From positions 43,987,148 through 44,051,147 of the forward strand of contig CM055104.1 of NCBI GenBank assembly GCA_029204225.1: 64,000 nucleotides of DNA, read 5' to 3'. The notes beneath the pieces are model-generated. The model did not search any database, was not told the origin of the DNA, and worked only from the letters and a program-made list of their open reading frames with translations. This stretch comes from Diphasiastrum complanatum (Eukaryota; Streptophyta; Lycopodiopsida; Lycopodiales; Lycopodiaceae). Below are positions 14,411 to 23,857 of this stretch, in pieces (position 1 is the first letter of the stretch; the number at the start of each line of letters is the position of its first letter). The translations under genes were made by a program, and so were the position numbers.

Positions 14411-14477
14411 CAGTTGTCTTGATGAACCCCAAACCGTGGCCATTTCCGTGAGATTCGCATAGCTGACCGGCCAGTCG

Positions 14478-14491
14478 GCTCTGATACCACA
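14478..14491 (-). promoter_or_regulatory. Primer-binding site (tRNA-Met type)
   Basis: The complement reads TGTGGTATCAGAGCC directly after the LTR end CTACA. TGGTATCAGAGC is the usual initiator-tRNA-Met primer site of plant LTR elements. Confidence 0.85.
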
Positions 14492-15723
14492 TGTAGCGCA
14501 GGCATCCCAAAGGGAGCCGGGAACCACGACTTAGCTTCCCAGCCTTCAACTCTTGCCATCCGAACCCACTTGACATACAAGCAGCCAACTCACCAACAAC
14601 GATCAGACTTAACCAACTTGAAGTTCCGAGGACCAACATTGAGATCCAACCCGGCGCCATGCCAGATCGGGGGTCCCGATGTGGGTGACTTCCCTCCAAG
14701 CAAGCCGCCCGACATACATCAAACTTAACCAACTCGAAGCTTCATTACAAACGAGTAACATCCATTCCAAGCAAGTGGTCTGACTTACATCAGACTTAAC
14801 CAACTGAAAGCTTCGTCATGAGCGCTGGAAGCCAACCTGGCGCCTCGCCAGACTGGACAGCCATAAACAGGTAACATCCACCCAAGCAAGCCATCCAACT
14901 CAGCCGACAGGTTAGAGCCCGTTCCCCAAGAGCTTAACCCATTCACGTTCATGCAAGGCACACTCAGAACCACAAGCCGCGACAGATATGGAAACAACCA
15001 GTTCCTGGACCAAATGGTCCCGACAGCATACCGCTGGCGCCACGGACCGAATGGTCCCGACGGCATACCGCTGGCGTCCCGGGATACGACCCTCAGCTAT
15101 GTGCCAAGTTAAAAATTTTGAAAGCGGCCTTACAACTGGCGCTTTTACCGAACACTGAAACCCAGAAGGTAATCAGAGTCAGTTTGAGGAAAATCCCACT
15201 TTATTGATAAATCTGAGAAGGTTACATTTCAAGTGTGTGACCGACCCTAGTCTCCGGGGCGCTAGCATGCAAAGGCGAGAGCCATGACAACATTCCAGCA
15301 AGGGAGGCTGAGACCTGGTTGGAGCTCGCCCTGAGTCGCAACCCGCACTCCCCTATAGTATTGGTGTGATTCGGCACCCCCCCCCCCTCATACCAAGAAC
15401 TCTACCCAAGCTGGTAAAGCACATTTTTTCTCTCTCTAGAATTTTCTCTTTCTAGAAAGTCATTTTTTCTCTCTAGATTTTATTGATCCCCAGGCTTCCT
15501 TTAACCATGCCTAGATCGTGTGAGGTGATTGCACATCGATCTGAGCTCTCTGGACTCCGCTAGAACCGATCAAAGATTTTCAGCCATAGGAACTTGGCGC
15601 CGGCTGGAGTCTGGTCACAGTGGCGCCGGGAGCGGCGCCGGCGCTGTTGGTGCCGGGAGCAGCAGGGGCGCTGCTGGCGCCGATGGCGCCGAAAGTGAAG
15701 CTTGTAAAGGTAGCTTTACAACA
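14492..15723 (-). repeat. Right terminal repeat (5' LTR), 1232 bp
   Basis: In the element's sense it runs from TGTTGTAAAGCTACC (at 15723) to GCGCTACA (at 14492). It includes a GC-rich block (15590-15695) with several GGCGCC palindromes, unlike its AT-rich surroundings. The GTGTA duplication at 15724-15728 fixes the outer boundary. Confidence 0.85.
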
Positions 15724-15728
15724 GTGTA

Positions 15729-16235
15729 GCTAGGTCAAGTGTGAGACTATCTTCGATGGATGAAGATAGCAAGGCTACTGCCTTGTCATTTTTCTCCCTC
15801 CACTTGCGTAGCTCTTTGCCTGATGTCATAGGCATCTCTTCTGTAACATCCACCCAAGGGAATAAACCTTCACCCTTGAGTATCAATGATGTCTTAACTT
15901 TCCACGCTAGAAAGGTAGATCCTGAAGAATCAAGAACTATACAGATCTTGCTCTATATGTTGTTGATTGAAGCCATTGCTTCTTGAAGTGTGTTCTCTTG
16001 GTGACGGTTGTTTGTTTGAATGCTTGGCCTTCTGGATCTGATAATCTTTTGGCTATGTCAGATTATGACAAGATAGGTAGGCTTTGATACCACTAATGCG
16101 AATGATTGAAACACGAAATAGATTCAGATGGAATTTAGATATGATTGCTGGTCACTGCCAGCTGTATCATTCCTATAGTCCTCCAGAATGTAGACAAACA
16201 CTACTTTACTACGTTAACAGATTAATGTAGCATGC
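15729..16235 (-). mobile_element. Copia element F, gag start, primer site and LTR end
   Basis: On the minus strand, TGGTATCAAAGCC (near 16080-16093) is a primer-binding site following a candidate LTR end (16094-16235). It is followed by a Gag N-terminal region (SSGSTFLAWKVKTSLILKG; KWREKNDKAVALLSSSI). This is the counterpart of 6561-10618. The two were one element before the insertion at 10619-15723. Broken relic. Confidence 0.8.
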
Positions 16236-19200
16236 ACCTCATTCTATCAAGAGTAATTTTGCTGCTCCTACAAGAGGAGATCAGAAGATCAGTATCCTCC
16301 TCAGGCTCATGATCGGATCCTCAAGCTTTGTATACAAAAAATCAGAAGTTTAGATCCAAGAGATCTACAAAGCCAGGCTCTACTGACAAAAAGAGCAACA
16401 TACAGTCTAGACCAAATTCCGGTTCAGGATCGAATTCAAGCTCTTCATCATTCCAACCTGTGCAGAAACTATTCTACAGATACTGTAAGAGGACTGGTCA
16501 CGAAATTAAGGACTGCCAAATTTTGAAGTATAACAACGAAAAGAAGAAGCAGTTCCAACAACAAAGACATAGTGCTACAGCCAGTCACTCAAATCAGCAA
16601 AACAACAAGAAGAAGATGAAGCAGCTTTCATGACCAAAGTCAGAGAACAATAGGATATCAATTCTTGGTATATATACTCCGGAGCAACTCAACACATGAC
16701 TCACCATCGCGACTGGTTCAAGGACTATAAGTCGTTCACCCACTCTCGAGTTGTGCAACTTGGAGACAACTCATCACATTCAATGAAAGGTGAAGGAACA
16801 GTCAGGGTTGAATTCAAAAGAAGTGAAGTCAAGTTGATGTCCAACGTTCTCCACGTTCCAAATATGACCAAGAATCTGCTCTCAGTTAGTAGAATCACTG
16901 CTTCAGGTCGGAGGGTCGAATTCGATACAAAAGGCTGTACGATTCTTGACAAATCCCGGAAGGTCTTAGCCTACGAAAGAAGAAGCGATTATCTGTAGAA
17001 ACTCAACCATTGCTATTCTTCTAACGGTCAAGCTCTTCATACAGCCACTTTTGAATTAACTGATATGCTGTGGCATTTCAGACTTGGCCATCTTAACTAC
17101 AACAGTATTCAACAAATGTCAGCTCAGAGTCTAGTACAAGATCTGCCGTCAGTCAGCAAGCCAACTTCTCCATACGAAAGCTGTATTATTAGGAAGCATG
17201 CTAGAAGTCCCTTCAGTTCAGACTCAGTTGATACATCCAAGGGCTTGCTTGACCTTGTACACAATGACATTTGTGGCCCGATGCAAACTGCTTCCACAGA
17301 GGGAGCTCTTTATTTTCTAACCTTCATCGATGACTTCTCTCGAAGGATTGCTACCTACTTTATGAAGAACAAATCTGAAGCATTCAAGTTCTTTATGCAG
17401 TTCAAGGCGTCTATAGAGAACTAAACCCAGAGGAAGATCAAGACTCTACGCACAGATGGAGGGGGAAGAGTACATCTCCATAGAATTAAAGGAGTTTTGC
17501 AAGGCCAACGTGATACTTTAACAATACACAACCAGCTACTCACCTCAGCCCAATGGTGTAGCTGAGTGGAAGAACTGGACACTCATCGAAAGTGCTAAGA
17601 GCATGCTGACCCATGCCTCTCTTCCAAAGAAATTCTAGGCAGAAGCTGTTACTACAACCACCTATTTGCAGAATCGATCCATCACCAAAGCCCTAAATGG
17701 CAAGACACCTTATGAGGTGTGGACAGGATCAAAAACATCACTCAAACATATTTGAATGTCTGGATGCATCACTTTCGCTCAGATCCCTGAGGATCTAAGA
17801 AGAAAACTAGATGACAAGAGCAGGAAAACGATTTTCATCGGCTATTGCCAAAATCACAAGGCATACAAGCTCTACAATTTGGATACCAAGAAGGCATTCA
17901 CCAGTAGAGATGTCATTTTTGTGGTAGACTAGTCCCTCAACCACAAAGGGAAAGCTACTGATAATTCCGACTCACAGATCAAGCAACCAGTCAATTCCGA
18001 TCCAGAGAATCAATTGCAGAATCTCGACGCTAACTCGGACGATGAATCAGAACCTCAACGAGTCAACCCACATCGGAGGACCGAAGTTCAACCCAGATGG
18101 TTGAACATGTCCAGACAGCCTCAATTCAAATTTATGGATGATCCATCCTGCTACTTCATGCAAGAACCAAACACAGTTGCTGAGGCGATGTCTACTCCTG
18201 ATGTTGACCAGTGGAAAGCCACAATGGACACCAAATTCGATTCTCTTATGGAGAATAAAAAATGGACACTCACTGAGCTGCCAAAAGACCGGAAACCAAT
18301 TCCATGCAAATGGATATTCAAGGCAAAGTACGACGTTGAAGGAAGGCTAAATCGTTACAAGGCCAGGCTAGTCGCGAAAGGCTTTTCCTAGATTCCAGAT
18401 CTGTATTATTCAGAAACCTTCAGCCCAGTCGTCAAACATGTGTCGATCCACCTACTCCTCTCCTTTGCAGCCACGACAGACCTTGAAGTCCACCAGATGG
18501 ATGTCCAGACTGCTTTCCTCAATGGAACCATCGAAGAGGAAATCTACATGATGCAACCAGAGGGATACGAACTCAATGGCAAGCAACAACACCTTGTATG
18601 CAAAATCTACAAGGCGCTCTACGGGCTGAAACAGTCACCTAGAGCCTAGTTCCAGAAGATCAACGCATTTATGATAGCGAATGATTTCATTCCAAACTCA
18701 GCAGACTATGCTAGCCCAGGAATACAAGATGACTGACATGGGTCCAGCCCACTATTGTCTCGGAATCCAAATTCAACAAGATCGACCCAAAGGACTGACC
18801 TTCATCAATCAACAACGATATCTCAACAACGTGGTGGAAAAGTATGGAATGGCCAACTGCAAATGCAGTCTCTTTCCACTCGACCCTGGACTAAAGCTAT
18901 CAAAGGAATAGTCTCCTCAAACAGAGGCAGAAAAGGAGGAGATGAAGCGCTATCCATTTCAATCCATCATCGGCTCACTGATGTACGCAATGATCTACAC
19001 GCGACCAGACCTTGCATATTCGATTAGTACACTCAGCCAGTTCTTGTCAAATCCAGGCATAAAAAGCGTTTATACAACCAAGGCCCAATCTCATAGAACA
19101 GCCGAAAGCAGACCTCAGTTGCATTATCATCAACAGAATTCGAATACATAGTTGTCACAAATGCAACCAAAGAGGTGATCTGGCTTAAGCAACTGCTTGC

Positions 19201-19505
19201 AGACGTCAATCTTGCACAACCACGTCTGACAACAATCTATTGTGACAATCAAAGCACAATAGCGCTATCTCTCAATCCGAGATGTCACTCTCGAAGCAAA
19301 CATACAGAAATCAGGTATCACTACCTTAGAGAGAAAGTGCACAGTAAGGAAGTAGTATTGATTTTCTGCAAAACCAATTCCATGGCAGTAGATTACTTCA
19401 CAAAGGCTCTATCAAAGGAGCAACAACTCAGATTTAACGATATGTTGAATTTGAAGATCAAAGTTTTTCAAGATCCACATTAAGGGGGAGTGTTAGATTT
19501 CTTAT
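16236..19505 (+). mobile_element. Copia element B1 relic
   Basis: Plus-strand Copia pol parts in order: a zinc-knuckle region (16328-16633), a protease segment with TQHMTHHRDWF (from 16660), GAG-pre-integrase LWHFRLGHL (17065), integrase (17250-17940), reverse transcriptase (18170-18900; CKWIFKAKYDVEGRLNRYKA, QMDVQTAFLNG) and RNase H ending in ADVNLAQP...KHTEIRYHYLREKV (19175-19483). A polypurine tract AAGGGGGAG precedes TGTTAGATTT at 19491, after which LTR similarity stops. It is closely related to B2 (35086) and B3 (57859). Broken, with many breaks. Confidence 0.85.
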
Positions 19506-22345
19506 GCCTCCGTTGCGCTCACGACCACCATTTTATGACAAATTTAGGAGATAACATTGTGCAAACTTTAGCCTCAAGTTACTCTTTGGAGTGCTACACA
19601 GATTATTACATTCTATTGGCTACATTTATCATTGTCTCATCTTGACCATCGGTGACAATGTAAGGCTAGTATTAGAGATGTAGCTTGCACATTAGATAAG
19701 GGTTTGGAGAGAAATCTTACCCTCCATACTTCATGTAAATAGGGATTAGCCCATTTATTTTCATTATTAGAATAGAGAGAGTTTCTTTCATTGCTCTTTT
19801 CATTTGTTGTATTGTGGAGGGACAATAGGAACGGAGGAGGAGGCTATTGCTTCATGAGCTAGTATTGTGATCTTTGTTATGTAATGTGTATGGGCATATG
19901 AATTAAAATTATTGGTATGTTGTTGATCATTTGTAGAGCTCTTGTAAAATGCTTGAATAGAACCTTAAAGATCTTGGTGATGTAATGAAGCTATAGTGTG
20001 ATATTGTGGCTCATTGCATTTTGTAGTCTTCAAGTAGAATCAAGCTTGGTGCTTATGCTTCTTGTTGACAAATTTTAACATGCCATCAGAGCTTTCTTAA
20101 GGCTTCATTAAGCTTTCATATAGGTCATTTTGAAGGAATTTTCATTTTTTTTCAAAGAAGAGTCAAACCGGAATCCAAGCTTGAGAATTATTAACAATAG
20201 AAGTGCAAGATTTTACATTTGGTGTGCTTGGAGGTGGAGATACTTTTGGTAGGAGGCAAAGGTAAATCTAAAAGCTAACTTCTTGTGCAGGTCATTTGGA
20301 GGCTTTTTCAAGTCATGAGGAAGATTTTCTCAAAGTTGGAAAGAGCTACAAGGAAGACAACAAATGGAACATCAAACTAGTCACATTGCATTGCCAAAAC
20401 AAGCATTGTGCTTGGTGTTTGAGGCTTGGTGGTGAGGACCATTGGTTTTTTAGTCAATCTCTTTTTTTCTTTGCTATTTTGCAGGCCATTTGAAGTGAAA
20501 AAGGTGGTGGTGGCTGATGTTATGAGTATTTGATGCATCCTAAAGAGTCAAGAAGAGCCATATGTTGAAATATGAGGTAGAAAGGTAAGAAGGACATTAT
20601 CTTAAATCAAGAGGCCTATTGGAGGCTATTCATCAATTTCAAAACCTTCGTTGAGGTTTATAATGTTTATTAAGAAAGTTTTGAGAGCTCAAATTTGAGA
20701 TCAAGTCATGTTATGTGCTTCTCCAAGTGTAGACTAGCTAGTTCTCATGTGTCAGAAAGTTGGATGCTATGTTCTACATTGTTTAATACATAAATGCTTC
20801 TTGGTTTCCAAGGGGAGGCTCGAACCTGAGACCAAAGAAACTTCGGATTTAATATATAAATGAAAAGACATTAGTTGAAATCTCATTTCATACCAAAACT
20901 TGTTGTATTTGTTATGTTTTGCAATCCACACAAAGGCCTAAACATTCAGGTTTATGTGATCTACTTGTTACAAATCTACTCGAGTCATTCAAGATGTCTT
21001 ATTCTAGTTTTATGTTTAGAAGTTTCGATAGGCTTACATCTTCAAATTATATCATTTGGAGGAAAAATATGAAGTCACTTCTTATTGAACATAGTATGAT
21101 GAATATTGTGCTTGGGATTGAGCCTCATCAAGTGCAAGACTTTGCAAGGTATGAGAGTAGAGCTAGAAAAGCTCTAGCATGCATAAGAATGAACGTTTCA
21201 AATGACCTCATATATGAAGTAAGGTGTGCTACATCAACAAAGACTTCATGGATCAAGGGGCATCAAGAAAAGATCAAGGATCATAAAGGAAGGTTGTACT
21301 TATTCTCATGAAGGTGACATTTCTCAAGACCAATATGTACATTGTCATGAGAATGTTTGTTATGGTTTGAAGCATAGAGAGAATTTAATGAAAGCCATCA
21401 TAGTTAGTATAGAAAGAAAAAAAACCTAAAGGACAAAATTGTGATACTGCTTTTGAGCGCGAGGAGATGGCTAGAGAAATGACAAGAGGTATTGTGCTCC
21501 AAAGTGATATCGTAGAGTTCATATCATTTCGAGTGCGGGGGAGAAAATTAAACAAAAGAAAAAAGCGGCTGCACTCCAAAGCGATATCAAGAAAATATCA
21601 GTTTTTAATGTAGTGGGCGGAGGTAGAATTATGAAAGTGTGCTTGAAACCGTTATTCGGACATTTTTTGTCTCAAAGTTTTGCGATAAAAAAGAATCTGC
21701 AAAGCATGAAGAGAAGTGAGGAGAGTGCACATGATTATGGACTCAGAATCAAGTCTCTAAATAGGGAGGTGGCTTCCATTGGAGAGAAGATTCAAGATGG
21801 AAAGCTTGTACAAATTGTTCTTAATGGTCTAGGAGATGACTTTGCAAATTTGGTTCAAAGTTTTGCCATCCAAGACACTTTGCCATCTATTGATAAGCTC
21901 CATAGTGTGCTTGTGACTGAAGAGTGTAGGATGCTCCACACCAAGGCAAGAATGAGTTCATTGTCTTTGTAGGATGGAGATGAGTTGGTCTACTCTTAGA
22001 AAGTGGTTTGGATGTCCACTTTAAGCATGGTGTTTGCTTCATCTTGAAGAATGATGTTTGTATTGCAAAGGGATTTAAACATGGAAGATTGTTTAAGTTG
22101 GAAGCTAGTGTTGCTTTTGAAAGAATGAGCTTGGCAAAGGAGGAGATCACTCTAGAGGAGATCTTGGCAAAGTGTGATCTTGCTTGCATTGAGGAGGAGC
22201 ATCAAAAGGAGGAAGATCTTGAGGATCAACCTCAAAGCATGAGAGTTCCAAGGGAGTCCTCAATGACAATGGCCGAGTCATCAAATTGCATGCAAATTGT
22301 CCATTCAAGTGTGCATCTTGCAAGGGTGGTGAGCATTTGAGAGTC
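19506..22345 (+). mobile_element. Copia relic: LTR end, leader, gag and GAG-pre-integrase
   Basis: A primer-site-like TGCCATCAGAGC at 20091 follows a candidate LTR end (TTTTAACA). After a long leader, 20995-21245 encodes a Gag start (FDRLTSSNYIIWRKNMKSLL; KALACIRMNVSNDLIYEV), 21613-21960 mid-Gag (LVQIVLNGLGDDFANLVQSF) and 22008-22200 a GAG-pre-integrase piece (KHGRLFKLEASV). These match the young element at 38699 at lower identity. Broken, with several breaks, and no reverse transcriptase seen. The left limit is uncertain. Confidence 0.7.
20785..20862 (-). repeat. tRNA-derived SINE-like piece, copy 1
   Basis: The minus strand carries GGTCTCAGGTTCGAGCCTCC, which holds a perfect polymerase III B-box (GGTTCGAGCC). 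It is followed by CCCTTGGAAACCAAGAAGCAT, shared with the copy at 23606. The A-box half is not clear here. It is short and decayed. Confidence 0.5.
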
Positions 22346-23605
22346 TACTATCTTTGAAATGGAGACAATTTCTTTTATTTGAATTTTTTGCACTTGTGAA
22401 TGGTGGCGCCCTGCCACGTGTCTTCATTGAAAACTGACACCTATCATCTCGTATAAATCATTATGGCACAATAATTGCCAGCACATGAGAAGGTCGAAGT
22501 GTAGACACGTGTCAACTAATCATTGGTGCACGTGGATATCATACCCAAAAAATGACAACCCGCATGTGTGGCACCATCGACAATGTAGAAAATCAACATC
22601 TACTTGTTGAAAGAAATGCAAACTCAATAAGATCTTACATCAAATATATGATAAAATGAAGTTGTTGTTCATACAATAACAGTAAGGTATTGTATTTCAC
22701 ACGTGTGGATCCAATACATAACATAAAATTGCATTCTACACACAAGATTGCAAGATATCATCACTATAGTGCACCAATGGATAGATGAACCCAAGAAAAC
22801 TCGTGTATAAGCATGAAATGAGACAAGAGAGACAGAATCATGTTCTCCCACACTTGTACACTATTTATAGCAGCAGTTAACAATAATATTCCAGCTTGGC
22901 TAACCACTAAGGGGACATGTTGTATTAGCACTATCTATGATACAAAATAAAAGACATGGATGTATATCTTGTGGTCCATATCAAGTAATCAAAACAACTA
23001 TGGAAGGGCTTCTGAATCTATGGAATCCTATGCTTTTTGCCAAAGAAAAATATTGTGTCCCATTTTAATGTGGATAATGCATGACCACCCAAATTTGAGC
23101 GAATGTTTTGGTCAATTGATTACAAGTTCATGTATCTATATTTTAATGTTTTACGTATTGGGATAATCCTTTAGTAAAACAGCCACTTGCACCAAAACAT
23201 ATGCTCAAAAAAATGTGAGTGAATCAATATAAAAACACATTATTGATGCTAAACACATCCTCCCCACAAAAGAATAGCTAGAAAGATAAATAAAAAAAGA
23301 CTAATGTGCAAAAGTGGAAAAGGATGGAAGATTATATTTTGCTCCAAGAGCACCTCAATTCTTACTAGAGAATAATTCCAGTGTGTGCAATCAACTATTT
23401 GTGAAATGAAAACATGTTTTGCTCTTTGAGCCTCAATCACTCTGAAAGGAGTTATCCTGATTATAGTATTTAGAAGCCACTAAGAATTGCCACTTGTTAG
23501 ATGATCCCTAAATGTCGGAATGCAAGAGAGAAATCTGAATATTGACCAAATGACATAAAAATGGATCCAATGCAAGTAGCTAGTCATTTGGGGGTCTAAA
23601 TGAAT
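22346..23605. other. Spacer without a gene, with an LTR fragment
   Basis: AT-rich sequence. Only the LTR fragment at 22584-22860 and a SINE-like piece just after it (23606) are recognisable. No credible coding sequence on either strand. Confidence 0.5.
22584..22860 (-). repeat. LTR fragment related to the LTR at 4535-5176
   Basis: It starts at TGTAGAAAATCA(A/G)CATCTACT and aligns by eye with 4535-4790, including TTTCACACGTGTGGATC (22695) and ATAGTGCACCAATGGATAG. It lacks the long GA tract of the other copy. No internal region of the same element was seen next to it, so it may be a solo or truncated LTR. Confidence 0.7.
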
Positions 23606-23690
23606 AATGCTTCTTGGTATTTAAGGGGAGGCTATAACTTGGGACCAAATAAATTTTGGATGCCAAGCTAACCAACTAACTGAGACCCCA
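23606..23690 (-). repeat. tRNA-derived SINE-like piece, copy 2
   Basis: The minus strand reads GGGGTCTCAGTTAGTTGGTTAG, resembling a tRNA A-box region (CTCAGTTGGTTAG). About 35 bases on comes a decayed B-box region (CCCAAGTTATAGCCTCC), then CCCTTAAATACCAAGAAGCAT, matching the copy near 20791. The box order and spacing fit a tRNA-derived SINE. Confidence 0.55.
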
Positions 23691-23857
23691 AGTTTGCTAT
23701 AGCATCAATAGGTACCCTAATTAACATCTCCATAACCCTGGCCAACTTTGGCATTACATTCTTGAGGTGAACCAATACTTCCTTTAAATGGTCATGCACT
23801 CCTCATATGACTTGTCCATAGAGCAAAAATTCTATTCAGAGGACTTTGCTTTGAATA

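Larger units (their letters stand above)
10619..15723 (-). mobile_element. Non-autonomous Gypsy-type LTR element (LARD-like) with captured LINE tail
   Basis: Terminal direct repeats (10619-11503 and 14492-15723), a tRNA-Met-type primer site (complement GGTATCAGAGCC, 14478-14491) and GTGTA target duplications define an element read on the minus strand. Its LTRs resemble the Gypsy LTR at 1432-2353. The roughly 3-kb interior has no gag or pol of its own. From its 5' end it holds a tandem array (13630-14410), a stretch without clear coding (12486-13540), and an open LINE-type reverse-transcriptase tail running into the 3' LTR. The left terminal repeat is shorter than the right. It looks like a non-autonomous derivative rather than a decayed full element. 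Confidence 0.8.

Noticed and set aside
15529-15729. Gly/Ala-rich frame (GAGSGAGAVGAGS)
   Set aside because: Produced by the GGCGCC-rich patch of an LTR. The LTR boundary passes through it.
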